DNA from: Dasypus novemcinctus
Lineage: Eukaryota; Chordata; Mammalia; Cingulata; Dasypodidae
Assembly (NCBI RefSeq): GCF_030445035.2
Contig: NC_080702.1
Coordinates: 31,287,109-31,351,108, forward strand
DNA: 64,000 bases
Reading direction: 5' to 3'
In this document: positions 11,057 to 24,141 of the stretch, piece by piece
Layout of the letters: every line of letters begins with the position of its first letter
Position numbering within the stretch: the stretch's first letter is position 1
Program-made: the position numbers and the translations under genes
Notes under the pieces: model-generated
The model's input: the letters and a program-made list of their open reading frames with translations, nothing else
Database searches by the model: none
What the model was told of the DNA's origin: nothing

Positions 11057-13909
11057 GTGATGTTTATTTTTATAGCTTTTTATAGATTATTTAGAAAAAA
11101 ATTTAAATACATAAATCACAAAAAATGTTACAATAAAAAATATGAGGTTCTCATCAACCCCAAACACAACACCCCCACTCCGCCCATCAACATTTTTCAT
11201 TATTGTGGCACATTCATTGTATTTGGTGAATACATTTTGGAACACTGCTGCACTGCATGGATTATAGTTTTCATTGAAGTTTGTACTCTCGCCCAGTACT
11301 TCAAGTGTGTTATGGCAAGATATATAATGCCCAGCATCTGTCCCTGCAATATCACTTAGGACACCTCCAGTCCCCCAAATATGCCCATATCACATCTCTT
11401 CTCCCCCACCCCCCCCACCTTCCACAACTACCATGGCCTCTTTCTCCACAACAATGCTGCATTTCCGTTTCTTTCATTGCTAATCAAAATTGTTTTATAG
11501 TGAATAACAGTGAGCCCACTCTAACCCATATTTTATTCCTTCATCCTGTGGAACCAGAGATGGTGATGTCCACTCCACCTCTATATCAATAGAGGACTTA
11601 GTTCCCACATGGTGATTGATGCATTTTTCCTGCTTGGAGTTGAAGGAACTCTCATTTCCTTGGTGTGGTGGTTAACCATGTTCACTTCCCTGTTAGCTGA
11701 CTTCGGTAAGCCCAATGAAGCAGAGAGTAGGATTTGCAACTTTCCTGAGTCTCAGGGACCAGGTGGTACATGGCCGCTCAGAGATACAATTGTTCTATGT
11801 ATACACCTACTCCAGCAACAACCACAGGTTCAGTAAAAGTGACAGAAGAGGCATGTGAAGAAAGGTCACATGTGAGTCAAGCTCCATCACACTGAGGAAG
11901 ACAAACCACAAACTAAGGCTAACTGACAATGCACTGAACTCCAGAGCCATTTGCCATGACCATAAAACCTGTCTCTCTATGTAACCCTCAGAAGTACCAC
12001 TACCTGGGATTTCATCTCCTTTGGCTGTCTCTGGGGTCCTGCTGAGGCTTGTGTAAGCTCGACTCTTTGATGATATCCTGACTCATTTTTGAAGACTCTT
12101 AGCCATATAAACCCACTTTTCTTTACCATTTCACCCTTTTATTCAAGGTAATTTTCTAGTTTCATCACAAGTTAGTGATCAGTAGTAATTTCTCAGTGAC
12201 TTTGAGGCTCATCCCCAGGAATCATGTCCTATGCTTGGGGAAACGTAATCACCCTGTAGCCTAAGCCTAGTTGAAATTTCATGCAAAAAGGCTCATAAAC
12301 ATAGTCATCATTATCTTGGGCTGATCTTTGCCCCTGCACTTGGGGGCATTGTTGTTGTTCCTTTGGGCAATGTGACTGAGCTCCCATAGCTATGAATTCA
12401 GCACTCTTTCAGTTGTCATTTGTAACTGTAACTACTATGAAAATAATCAACGAATATCCGAATATTTTATATACTCTATATACATGCCCTGGAGAATTCC
12501 CTCCCCACCCTGTGTCCTCCTTTAATAAAAACCCACACCAGTGTTCGTCTTATGCCATAATTAAACCCAACTGTGGTCCAAAACTTCTTAAAAAATGAAG
12601 CCTACTTTATTGTCAAATTCAAGTAAAAGAAAAATTATATGTTAATGATAAGTTTAAAGATTAGAAATAGAATACATACTAATTTAGAAAAACTAAAATA
12701 AAGTAAAAATAAGCTGGGGTATTAAAAAAATGAAAAATATCATGAAGCTTTGTTTTTGCCATTTTGGCTTTCATTACTGTAATAGATATTGAACTGTATG
12801 TACAGTGGCAAGGAAATTTCTAACAATTCTTCATCATTGTCTACATCCTTTCTTTAAATTTTTAATTCTGTCTGCAAAAAATTTTAGTAAAGTAGTATAT
12901 ACAATATAGGGGACTCCGATATTTCCAACATCAAACACTTTTCCCCCTTCCCCGACAGTGATCTTTTTACATGTTCATATTATATTTGCTGCAGCTGATG
13001 TAAAGTTATTAAAACAATAGCTTTCAAACATGGTTTCATTTGGGTTTACATTATGGTTTATATTTTAGACTGTATAATTATCTAAATTTTTAGTTATCTT
13101 CTGTTTTACATTATGGTTTACATTTTAGCCTATAGAATTTTATACATTTTTGGTGTAATTTAACATGACCTATATCCATCATGACATTATTCTGTAGAAC
13201 ACATCCATTACCCCACAGTAACCCTGATGCCATGTATTCACCACCTCTCTACCCCTTCACTCAGGGCCCACAATGACAATCTGCCTTTATTACTTGAGGG
13301 ACTATATTCAGAGATACTTGCAAAAATGTTGAGGGCTTGACATACTTGAATGCCCTAACCCATTGGGAGCCACCAATTCTCTCAAGAGATACAATTCCCT
13401 CTGTTTGAGAACATCAGTCTTGCCCAGGATGTGGGTATACCTTCACTCTCATTGTATGGATCTCCACCCAATAATATAATCCACTATGACAAAATGAGCA
13501 CTCACACACTCCCCAGAAACTTGCCCTGTGTCAGATGCCCTCCCCTTAAGCATCTCAAATGTGCAACCTTCCATATTACATTTTCTAAAGAGTTTTCTCT
13601 GCACCACAATTTCAACCACATACCTGACAATCTCCCATGATCAAATGTTCCCCTCACCATTTCCCTAATTTCTTGGGCAGTCTGACCCATCCTCCCATCC
13701 CAAGCACCCATAAAGCCCACACAGTCCCACCCAAAGTTAGCCCTATGCCTCCAATTTATCTCTTCCCTGTACAAATACTTACCTCCATCTTATCATAGGT
13801 TTCACCCAAGTAGCTGTCAAATCACAACCTCCAAATACCTGAAATCTACCCTCCAAATACCTGAAAGTTTATCATCCAGTTTCTAGCTCTCTGAAACAGC
13901 TTGGTTTAC

Positions 13910-16900
13910 TTATTTCATATCAGAGAGGTCATGTCATATTTGCCTTCAATGCCTGGGTTGCTTCACTCAACATAAGGTTCTCAAGATTCATCCATGTTAT
14001 CACATGTGTTTGTACTGTATTTGTTCTTATACCTGAGTAGTATTCCATTGTATGTATTTACCACATTTTATTTATCCATTCATCTGTTGATGGGCATTTG
14101 TATTGATTCCACCTTTTGGCAATAGTGGATAGTGCTGCTAGGAACATTGGTGTGCATATATCAGATTGTTTCCTTGTTTTCAGATCTTCTGGGTACATAC
14201 CCAGCAGTGGAATTGCTGGGTCATATGGCAAATCTATAGCTAGTTTTTTGAGAAACCACCAAACTGTCCTCCAGAAGGTTAGGATTCTTCTGCATTCCCA
14301 CCAGCAGTGGATAAGTGTTCCCATTCCTCCACATCCTATCCAACAATTGTAGTCTTCTGGTTTTTTGATAGCTGCCAGTCTTATGGGAGTAAGATGGTAT
14401 CTCATTGTACTTTTGATTTGCATTTTCCTAATAACTAGGGATTTTGGGCATTTTCTCATGTGTTTTTCAGCCATTTGTATGTCATCTTTGGAGAAGAGTC
14501 TCTTCAAATCTTTTTTTCCCATTTTTAAATGGGCTGTTTTTCTCTTTATTTTCAAGATATAGGAGTTCTTTATATATGCAAGATATGTCTCCTATCAGAT
14601 AAATAGTTACCAAATATTTTCTCCCATTGTGGTGGCTCTCTTTTCACTTTCCTGACAAACTCCTTTGAGGTGCAGAAGGCTTTAATTTTGAGGAAGTCCC
14701 ATTAATCTAAATGTTGTTTTGCTGATGTGCTTTTGGAGGGAAGTCCATGAAGCCGTTTCCTATTAGAAGGTCATGCACATGCTTCCCTACTTTGCTTTCC
14801 AAGGTCTTTATGGTCTTGGTCTTATATTTAGGTCTTTGATCCATCTTGAGTTGATTTTTGTATAAGGTGTGAGTTGGTAATCCTCTTTCATTCTTTTATA
14901 TATGGATATCCAGTTCTCCAGGCACCATTTGTTGAAGAGGCCATTCTCTCCCAATTGAGAGTCTTTGGTGGTCTTGTCAAATACCATATGAAATACCATA
15001 TATATGAGGATCTATATCAGAACTCTCAGTTTGGTTCCATTGGTCAATGTGTCTGTCCTTGTGCCAATACCATGCTGTTTTCACTACTGTAGCTTTGTAG
15101 TATATTTTGAAGTCAGGTAGTGTGAATCCTTCAATTTCGTGTTTCTTTTTCAATATGTCTTTGGCTATTCAGGGCCTCTTTCCTTTCTAAATACATTTCA
15201 TAGTTTCTCTAGTTCATTAATGAATGTTGTGTTGATTTTTATTGGGATTCCATTGAATCTGAAGATCAGTTTTGATAGGAGAGACATCTTAATAATACTT
15301 AGTCTTCCTATCCATGAGCAGGGAATATTCTTCCATTTATTTAGTTCTTCTTTGAATTCTTTGAACTGTGTTTTGTAGTTTTCTGTGTATAATTCTTTTA
15401 CCTCTTTAGTTAAATTTATTCCTAGGTATTTGATTTTTTATTTACTATTATGAATGGTATTTGGTTCCTGATTTCCCCCTCAGATTGCTCATTATTGGTC
15501 TACAGAAATGGCACTGATTTTTCAACATTTATCTTGCAATCTGTGACTTTACTGAACTCATTTTTAAGTTCTAGGAGCTTTGTTGTAGACTTCTCTGGGT
15601 ATTCTATGTATAAGATCATATCATCTCAAATAGTGAAATTTGACTTCTTCCTTTCCAATTTGGATGCCTTTTATGTCTGGTTCTTGTCTCAGAGTTCGAG
15701 CAGGTACTTATAAGGCTATGTTAAATAGGAGGGGTGATAGTCAGCATCGATTTCTTGTTCCTAATCTTAGAGGGAAAGATTTTAGTATTTCACCATTGTA
15801 AATGATGTTGGCTTTGGGTTTTTCATATATACTCTTTATTTATTTATTTATTTATAATGTCTTTATTTATTTTTTTAATATTACATTAAAAAAATATGAG
15901 GTCCCCATATACCCTTCACCCCCTTCATCCCACTCCTCCCCCCTTAGCAACAATCTCATCCATCAATATGAGACATTCATTGCATTTGACGAATACATCT
16001 CTGAGCACCGCTGCACCTTGTGGTCCACATCATAGCTCACACTCTCCCACGTTCCACCCAGTGGGCCATGCGAGGACATACAATGTCTGGTAACTGTCCC
16101 TGCAGCATCACCAAGGACAATTCCAAGTCCCGAAAACGCCTCCACATCTCATCTCTTACTCCCACTCCCCACACACAGCAGCAACCATAGCCACTTTCTA
16201 TAATGTTCAGAAAGTTTCCTTCTCTTCAGATTTTTGTACGCTTTTTATCAAGAAAGGGTGTTGTATTTTGTCAAATGCTTTTCCTGCATCTATAGATATT
16301 ATCATGTGATTTCTTGCTTCAATCATTTTATGTGCTGTATTACATTAATTGGTTTTATTTTGTTGAAACATCCTTGCTTAACTGGAATGAACCCAACTTG
16401 GTCATGGTGTATAATTGGTTTAATGTGTTGTTGAATATGATTAGAAAGGTTTTTTTTTTTTTGAGGATTTTCGCATCAAGTTTCATTAGAGATATTGGTC
16501 TGTAATTTTTCTTTCTTGTGGTGTCTTTGTTTGGATTTGGTTCTAGGGTAATGTTGGCATCATAGAATGAGTTAGGCAAGGTTCCTTCTGTTTCAATTTT
16601 TTGGAAGAGTTTCAGCAAGTTTGGTGTTAGTACTTTCCAGATTGTTTTGTAGAATTCACCTGTGAAGCTGTCTGGCACAGGGCTTTTTTTAGTTGGGAAG
16701 TTTTTAATGACTGATTCTATCTCTTTATTTGTGATTGGTTTGGTGAGTTCATCGATTTCTTCTTTTGACAATGTAGGCTGCTTATGTGTTTCTTGGAGTT
16801 TGGCATATCCTCTAAATTGTTGTTTTTGTTGGAATATAGCTTTTCAAAATATCCTCTTATGATAGTCTTTATTTCTGTGGGATCTGTGGTGATATCTCCT

Positions 16901-18086
16901 TTCTCCTTTCTTATTTTGTGTATTTGCATCTTCTCTCTTTTTTCCTTTGTTTATCTACCTAAGAGTTTGTTCATTTTATTGATTTTCTCAAAGAACCAGC
17001 TCTTGGTTTTGTTTATTTTTTCAAGTGCTTTCTTATTTTCTATTTCATTTAGTTCTGCTCTGATCTTTGTTATTTCTTTCTTTCTTCTTCCTTTGGGGTT
17101 AGTTTTTTTTTTTAACTAATTCCTTCAAGTGTGCATTTAGTTCTTCAAATTTAGCTCTTTCTTCCTTTTTGATGTATGAATTTATGGCTATTAATTTCCC
17201 TCTCAATAGTGCTTTTGCTTCATCGCAAAAGTTTGGATATGTTGTGTTATCATTTTCATTAGTTTCAAGGTAGTTATTAATTTCTTTTGAGATTTCCTCC
17301 TTGACCCACTGTTTTTCTAAGAGTGTGTTGTTTAACTTCCAAATCTTGGTGCCAAATCTGTGGCTCCATCCCTTGCAGATTTCCAGCTTCATTCCACTGT
17401 GGTCAGAGAAATTATTTTGTATGATTCCTATCTTTCTGAATTCATCGAGACTTCTTCTGTGGCCTAGAATGTAGTCTATCTTGGAGAATGATCCGTGTGC
17501 ACTTGGGAAGAATGTATATCCTGTTGTATTGGAGTGTAATGTTCTGTATATGTCCATTAGGTCCAGTTCCTCTAATATATTGTTCAAATGTTCCTTTCTT
17601 TACTGATTCTCTTTTGAGATATTCTGTCCAAAGTTGATAATGGTGTATTACAGTCCCCCACTATAATTGTAGAAGCATCTATTCCTTCAATTAGTTTTTC
17701 CAGTGTTTGCCTCACCTATTTTGAGGCACCCTTGTTAGGGGCATAAATGTTTTTGATTGTTCTTTCTTCTTGAAAGACTATCCCTTTCATTAATATGTAG
17801 GGTCCATCTTTGTCTCTGACAATTGTTTTGTTTTAAAGTCTATTTTGTCTGATATTATTATAGCTACTCCTGCCCTTTTTTGGTTATTGTTTGCTTGTAA
17901 GATTGTTTTCCAGCAATTTACTTATAACCTCTTTGAATCCCTAGGTCTAAGATGTGTTTCTTGTAGACAGCATATAGATGGGTCATATTTCCTTATCCAA
18001 TCTCCCAGTCTCAGTCTCTTGACAGATGAGTATAATCCACTGCCATTCTGTGTTATTACTTTCAAGAAATTACTTATATTAGCCAT
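13910..18086 (-). pseudogene. L1-1 ORF2 pseudogene (endonuclease-reverse transcriptase)
   Basis: Remains of the L1 ORF2 protein, which nicks target DNA and reverse-transcribes the L1 RNA in the nucleus. The start at 18,086 aligns with the L1-D start. Recognisable pieces in order are the endonuclease N terminus with the CCLQETHLRPRD motif (18,086-17,922), the endonuclease end with FSDHSGMKLEI (17,587-17,099), the start of the reverse transcriptase with [14 protein letters not shown] (16,771-16,355), and the C-terminal Cys/His segment [18 protein letters not shown] (14,555-14,058). The frame is broken repeatedly and also split by the nested L1 at 15,861-16,198. Without that insert the length is about 3.83 kb, normal for L1 ORF2. 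Confidence 0.85.
15861..16198 (-). mobile_element. Short L1 3' end nested in L1-1 ORF2
   Basis: A 338-base terminal L1 3' UTR fragment on the same strand as its host. The A tail is read as CTTTATTTATTTTTTT at the left edge. The host ORF2 stops at the 'ATACTCTTTAT' block and resumes at 'AATGTTCAG', as judged from the uninterrupted copy near 55,470. TATAATGT is present on both sides (15,853-15,860 and 16,199-16,206), the likely target duplication. A TTTA repeat has grown next to the left copy. Confidence 0.87.
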
Positions 18087-18157
18087 ATTTTCTTTGAATT
18101 TGTATTTGTCATATTCTTTTTCATTTTCTTTTTCTGTTTTTATCTTTGTAGTTGCTC

Positions 18158-19112
18158 TTACATTCTCCTCCAACTCTGTCTCTCTTGTTTTTTTCTTTCT
18201 TCCTGCCAAACTCCCTTTAGTATTTCTTGAAGGGCAGGATTCTTGTTGGTATAAGCTCCTAGTTTTTGTTTATCTGTGACTATTTTGAAATCTCCATCAT
18301 TTTTGAATGCTAACTTTGCTGGATAGAGTTTTATCCATTGAATTTTTTTTTTTTTAGTACCTTGACTTTCTTCTTGCCTCCATGGTTTCAGATGAGAAAT
18401 CATCACTTAATCATATGGAGCCTCCATTTGATGTGATGGTTCTCCTTTTTCTTGCTGCTTTTAGTATTTTCTCTTTGTCTTGAGCATTGGATAACATGTC
18501 TTGGAGTAGTCCTGTTAGGATGTATGCTGTTAGGGTTGTGTTGCTCTTCCCAGACATGTACATCCATCTCCCTCAATAGGTTTGGGAAGTTTTCAGCCAT
18601 TATTTCCTCCAACACCCCTTCTGTCCATTTTCCCTTTTCTTCTCCTTTTGGCATGCCCATAATACATATGTTTGCACTTTTTGCATTATCATTCATGTCT
18701 CTAAGCCCCTGCTGGATTTTTTAATCTTTTTATCGACCAGTTCTACTCTCTGTTTGATTTCAAATGTACTGCCTTCCACATCACTTAATTTCTCCTCTGC
18801 CTCTTTGAGTCTGCTGTTATTGGCTGAGAGAATATTTTTGATTTCTTGAATTGTGCTGTTCATTACCATCATAGCTGTTATATTTTTGCGTATGATTGCA
18901 ATTTCTTCTGTTTTCTCTCCGATTGTTCTCTTCATATTCTTAATCTCTCCCTTCATCATAAAATTGGTCCCTAATATATTTTTTAAGATCTTTAATTACC
19001 TATTCGAAATTCTGATCCTCTTCCTGGTTTTTTTTTGTTGTTGTTCATTTGATTGGGACATATTTTCCTGATTATTGGTTCAGTTTGTAGTTTTTGGTTG
19101 CTGTCTGGTCAT
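18158..19112 (-). pseudogene. L1-1 ORF1 pseudogene (RNA-binding protein)
   Basis: Remains of L1 ORF1p, the trimeric RNA-binding chaperone packed with L1 RNA. The start at 19,112 reads MTRQQ, like the L1-D copy (MTRKQQ). A coiled-coil-like, Lys/Glu-rich stretch follows (18,959-18,693). Then comes the RNA-recognition part with IMGMPKGEEKGK (18,696-18,403) and the C-terminal domain with LYPAKLAFKNDGDFKI (18,406-18,158), ending at the same point as ORF1 of the other copies. Expected length is about 315 residues. The frame is broken at least twice. Confidence 0.82.
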
Positions 19113-20225
19113 CATTTTATCCTGATGGGTTTAGTCACTTGCTTAGCTTCTTTGTCTAGTTTGGAGTTTAATTAGTTGTTTTTGCATGCACATTAGTCTT
19201 CTCTTTATCACTTTGTTCTTCTTATTCTATTTCCTTGTTGTTGGCTACGTTCACTTGAAGAAAAATATTATGGCCATTGAAAGCAAAATGAGTAAGAAAA
19301 GAATATAAATAATAGTAGTATTGATAATAAATATTAACAGAGGAATCATGTGAGATACAGGAGAATGGATATTAGACTCGTGTAAGGTATGTACAAGTTA
19401 TAACAGTAAGAAAAGTAGAGTAGATAAAAATATTAGTATGGAGAGGAAAACAGTGTGAATTAAAAGGCCTGTGTGTTCAGAAGAGAGGGAAAGAGAAAAG
19501 AGAGGGCAATAATATAAAGAGTGAACATAAGGCAGAAAACAGAACAAAGGTATTATAATAAAAAGTAAAAAAAAACCGGGGGCTAGCAAAGAGAAGTGTA
19601 ATGTAAGAGAAACAATCAATAATGTAGGATAGAAAGATGTAGAGGAAAGGGAATAGTGTTGGTGGCCAAAATCAATACACACAGAAAAGGGTATATGGAA
19701 AGTGAGAAAATACAGCACATGTAAAAGTCTCCCTGCAGCACCTACTATATGAAGAATAAGAATGCAGAGAAAGAAAGGGGAAAGAAAAGGGACAAAAAGG
19801 AGTCAGGAAGTAACTAGGAAAAAGAAAAAGAACAAGAAAGAGAAAAAGGAAGAAAAAGGGGACTTGAGGGGCTGAAGAGGAAGGAAAAACCAACCAAATA
19901 CTAGGGAAAGTTTCAAACTAGGAATCCTGTTCATACTTAAATAAGTCGATTACAGATCTTATGTTCCACCTTTTCTTCTTTCCTCACTTCCTTCTCTCCC
20001 AATCTGCAGGAAAGCTGCCTGAGAAGTCTGGTAGGAGATTCAAATGGGTCCTTGTTGAATCAGCTCTGCAATGAAAACAATGATTCTTAATATCTAGAGA
20101 GAGAACACTCTCACCTCAGCAGGAATCCCAGGTATGCTATTGGGGGCTTGGAAAGCAGCTCCTACAGTCCCTCTCCTTTAGGTGTGCTATGGGAGGCCTT
20201 GTTGATTTTCTGACTCCACCTTCTC
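19113..20225 (-). promoter_or_regulatory. L1-1 5' UTR (internal promoter region)
   Basis: Sequence upstream of ORF1 in L1-1. It has long purine-rich runs (for example 19,740-19,900) that are pyrimidine-rich on the L1 coding strand, as in the 5' UTRs at 46.3-46.8 and 48.9-49.3 kb. L1 5' UTRs carry an internal RNA polymerase II promoter; that function is known for the family and was not read from this sequence. The outer limit was set where an older L1 3' end begins. Confidence 0.6.
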
Positions 20226-20640
20226 CCAGTGTATTTTTATTTTTAAAGAATCTTTAGATTATTTAAATGTCATATAAATATTAAAGAACTTTCCTATATG
20301 CTCCACACCCTTACCCTCCTACACTTTATCACATTGACAACATGTTTCATTATTGTGGCACATTTGTTAACACTGAAGAAAACTTATTTAAGCATTGCTA
20401 TTAACCATGGAATATAATTTAGAATTTAGTTTACCATCTGTCACACACAATTTTATAGGTTATGACAATATGTATAATGGCCTGTTTCTATCATTGCAAT
20501 ATCATGCAGGAGAATCCCCTTGTCTCTAGAATATCCTAATACTGTATATAATCTTTACTGTCCCTCTTCTCAAAACCTCTGTTGGTCACTGTCTTTATAT
20601 CAATTATAAAATTCTTTAATTGCTAGAATAATAATGTCTA
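20226..20640 (-). mobile_element. Old, diverged L1 3' end
   Basis: Minus-strand match to the terminal L1 3' UTR, much more diverged than the copies at 0.4-5.5 kb. Recognisable are the block ATTATTGTGGCACAT and the order of the following motifs up to the 'GCTAGAATAATAATGTCTACTTA' segment. No intact tail or target repeat was seen. Confidence 0.6.
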
Positions 20641-20726
20641 CTTATTATAATGCACAAAGATACAAGTCAAAATTCTTAAAAAGCTTTTATTTGGAAAGAG
20701 ATTTCTGCTTGAAATAACCCTTTCAT

Positions 20727-21202
20727 TGCTGTAGAATATGAGAGAGGTTCAATTATTTGCATATAGAGAAGCCAGGACTCAGGAATGATTTTGAGAAAGA
20801 AAAATGGCTTATTGATGGCCAGCTGGAATCGGGAGCTTTCTGTTTCAATCCCGAGCCCCAAACAAGACTTTCAAGTTTCTTTTATACAGAGAGGAAAGTT
20901 AAATGGCCCCTTTGTTTCAGTTCTCAATAGGCTTGAATTAGCATATATATCTTCCACATCTTAGGTAAGCTTTTAGCATGGACTTCATACATTCTAGATA
21001 AGCTTTAGCATATTTGGTTTGCATTTCCACTGAATACTTAAAGTTTATAGACCTTGCATTGTTAAACTGTTTCCTGGGACTGGAGTCATTGCCATGGTCA
21101 CCAAGGACAGGACTGCAGCCCCCCACCATCTCACACCCACAAGTCAGACAGCTTAGGTTATCTCTGAAGAGACAATGAGTCTCCCACCCAGAGCCCACAT
21201 CA
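20727..21202 (-). repeat. 3' LTR of the provirus
   Basis: A 476-base LTR that reads TGATGTGGG...TTCTACAGCA on the minus strand. A TATA-type box (TATAAAAG) is at about 20,886-20,879. The polyadenylation-signal position (20,808-20,813) reads AATAAG, a one-base change from the AATAAA seen in the other LTR. By eye it differs from the 5' LTR at roughly a tenth of positions over the first ~180 bases, so the insertion is old. Confidence 0.85.
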
Positions 21203-21216
21203 TTTCCCCCTTTTGC
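21203..21216 (-). other. Polypurine tract
   Basis: Read on the minus strand, AAAAGGGGGAAA directly precedes the LTR start TGATGTGG. It is the expected plus-strand primer for reverse transcription, and its arrangement resembles that of gammaretroviruses. Confidence 0.75.
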
Positions 21217-23205
21217 CAAAGTTTAAGTTGCTAAACTTTGGCATAATTATTGTTGGAGCTATGAGGGGGATGGCTGTTTGTGGTTTTTATTGATTATTTG
21301 TCAATCTTTAGTGTAGCATCCAGGACTGTTTTTAGAAATTTAGAACTTTTCATTCTGGACAGCAGAATCTTGGTGCAGGGGCACCCTGCAGTCATCCTGT
21401 GGCCACCAGTGCTCAGGTTGATTTCCAGTCAGGTTCCAGATCCATCTATTAATTTTATTTTACCCTTAAAGGGTTTACACCTTTAATTTAAAAGGGGTGC
21501 TGAGGGGAGATGATCACTTTTCTGTAACTGCTTCCTGCTGGCAATGGGCTGTAGCCATTGCCTAATAAGGTGTAAAACTCTAATTTTGTTTTAACTGGAG
21601 GAAGATGGATCTGGCATTCTATATGAAGTTGGTTGAAGTCTTCCTATGGTTAATAAGATGTTCATTCTTTCATTCTGAAAGAAACAAACTTAATCAAATA
21701 TTTGGAATACCCGCTTCTAAAAGAGGACACTGGACCACAGAGGCAGACAAGGTCAGGTGCTTACAAAGATGGCACTCCTTCTTGAAATCTGGTGGGAACA
21801 GCATATATATACTTTTTTAAGTTATTTATCTTTAGAGAGAAATTGCAACAGACATTTAGCTTTGTCTGAAGACACATTCCAAGCTGTTCAATGAATATCA
21901 CTCATGCGCTCCGTCAGATGCTCCTGGTGAACTGGCACTCCCTGGGCAACTGGCTTCATTCAGGAAGAGAACACCAAGTTGGAAATTCCCTTTGTTTTCA
22001 GCTGTGGGAGTGATAAGAACTACAGAATAAGGGTTTTCTACACCTTGGTTTAAATTGTACAATTTCTAGCAATTTTGACTTTTTCAATAGGTGACTCACC
22101 ATTAGCAAGCAAGCCTCACCCTTGCTACACAGTAGAATACAGTAGAATATAGTAAGTTGACTGAGCCTGGCTGAGACTGCCACCCCATTCTACAGACATG
22201 TTTATTAACTGTTTAGAAAATGAATTTACTAGGAAATTAACATGTCCAATATACTTTTGCACTTGATCCAAAACAGAAAAGATAATGTTATACTTATTAG
22301 GCATACATTTACCACAGGATAAGAGTACAGCACTTAATATTAATTAAAGTATTACTTAATGCAAAGGATTTAGAGTTGCAATTAATAGTTTTAAGTTTCA
22401 GGTTTGTAATACTTTACATGTTATCTCTCCATGAGGGCAGGCCATAATGCCAATTGTGTTTAAGTTTTACTTACAGTATCCTGGTATCATGGCTCCACTT
22501 AGCATGCTCTTCATGCAGTGAGCAAGTCACAGCATCTTTGACCGTAGCATCTTTGACCCAGCATCTTTGACTATGGAGCAGTGCCAGTCTGGAGGCGATA
22601 TCCAATGTACACTTAGCTGTACCAAGTCATCATTGGCTGCTGTAGGAGTTTGAAACTGCAACGTAGTTTCCATAAACTTCAGGAGCAGAACCAGAAGCCG
22701 ATATAGCAAATACTTTTAATTGAAGGGACAGTGACCAGCCTAGCCAACTACTCACATGGAGAGGAAACCTGCAAAGTATTCAAGGCCTGGTTTGAATGCA
22801 CAAAAGAGTTTGACAATGTTAAAGTTTATTCCTTGTTTTTATATAGATTTTAAACAATTTAATGCAACACATATATCAAATGACTGTTTACTTAACAATT
22901 TACCATGAAGATAACAGTAGGTACTTTACTTTAGTAATAGAGGGAAAAAATTATTTTTCATTGTTAAAATGAAAATAGAAGATTCCCAATAGAATCAAGA
23001 TAACTTTTTATTGCCATTTTCTTAAATATGCACCTTGCAGTGGCCTTCAGACAGGTTTTATTACTACCAAGTTATTTTTATGCAACCAATACTAATCCCA
23101 GTTTTTAGTTAACAATGACTTCTAGAACTAGAACTATTTAAATATTTTCAGTTTGGAAGATGTTTTACAAACTCTTTATAATTGACTATAACTACAGTGA
23201 CTAGC
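21217..23205 (-). other. Provirus interior, no coding capacity seen
   Basis: Part of the proviral interior between the 3' LTR and the nested solo LTR. No retroviral protein motif was recognised in any frame. A short triple repeat of AGCATCTTTGA lies at about 22,530-22,571. Whether this is decayed coding sequence or an originally non-coding interior cannot be decided by eye. Confidence 0.5.
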
Positions 23206-23639
23206 TGTCAGAGTCAACGGACCCGAAGGGTATTGGGAATGAAAGACAAAGAGAGATTGGGATCAAGGGTTCTGAGAGCATTGATTCCTCAAGCTCATCA
23301 GACAAGTTTATTAATATCAGGGGCTTCTTTATATACCCCAAGCAGCTGTGAGAACCAGCAACTATTCTAGCTAACTATTCCCATAACTTCATTAATGAAA
23401 ACACGGTGCACAGTGGATAAGAGAGTAACTAAAGCCCAAGATGTTCTGTTATGTCATTGAAACAAGTATACTCATAAATCGTTGCCCAGGTTACTTGAGA
23501 TATCAAGTCTGGGTTCTGCTGGAATGTTATGTTTCCCAGAGAGATTAGCCACCTGAACATACATCTCCAGGGACAGCATGACCCAGTGGTCAGAAAGTAA
23601 CTTGGCTACCATGGAAACAGCATGCCTTTGTTTCCCACA
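23206..23639 (-). mobile_element. Solo LTR, class-II-like, 6-bp target duplication
   Basis: A 434-base LTR on the minus strand, reading TGTGGGAAAC... to ...GACTCTGACA. It is flanked by the perfect 6-base repeat ACTAGC (23,200-23,205 and 23,640-23,645). A TATA box (TATATAAAG, at about 23,335-23,327) precedes a polyadenylation signal (AATAAA at 23,312-23,307) in the right order and spacing. A 6-bp duplication is typical of class II (betaretrovirus-like) elements. It lies inside the older provirus. Confidence 0.92.
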
Positions 23640-24141
23640 ACTAGCCACTTCATGTTTAAATAAAATTATTAAATTACAATTACCTGCTAAAGAAATTTAC
23701 TTTATTTATTTAAGAGAGCATATCTACAATCTTTTTTCCTTAGCCTAATTTCACCAATGTAAACTTACAATTTCCATAACTCTAAAGATTTTGTACAAAT
23801 AATGTTAATTTAGTTTATCAGTTAACTATGGGAGATTACATTCAAGTTACATAAAATTGAAATCATTATAGTTGATGCAAGGAATGTTCTCTTTTCTCCT
23901 TACAGGAAGCTAAATACTTCTTTTCTTTGTTTAAGTTATGAAAATGAATAATTTAAAAACATACTGACTACCAGGTTTTAAAACATACTACACAATTACT
24001 TAATTTGTTTAATCATAATCCAGGAAAGAGCTCTCCATAGTTTTTATGGACTTTTCTTTACTTACTGAAATTTGTCAATAGAACCACTAATTAACTTTAT
24101 TTTGTTGGAAAAAAATCTTCTGAAAGAAAATAATGCTCACC

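Larger units (their letters stand above)
11090..20225 (-). mobile_element. L1-1: near-full-length LINE-1, inactive
   Basis: A minus-strand L1 of about 9 kb including a 0.34 kb nested L1. In coding order it has a 5' UTR (about 20,225-19,113, purine/pyrimidine-biased), ORF1 (19,112-18,158), ORF2 (18,086-13,910) and a long 3' UTR (13,909-11,090). Segment order matches L1-D at 50.8-59.2 kb throughout. Both ORFs carry several stops and frameshifts, so it cannot mobilise itself. Its 3' end at 11.1 kb lies tail-to-tail with the plus-strand copy ending at 11,056. Confidence 0.88.

Noticed and set aside
15802..18279. Series of hydrophobic plus-strand frames resembling membrane proteins
   Set aside because: They are antisense to A-rich L1 ORF2 and ORF1 of L1-1. 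The Phe/Leu/Ile richness is the complement of Lys/Glu/Asn-rich L1 coding sequence.
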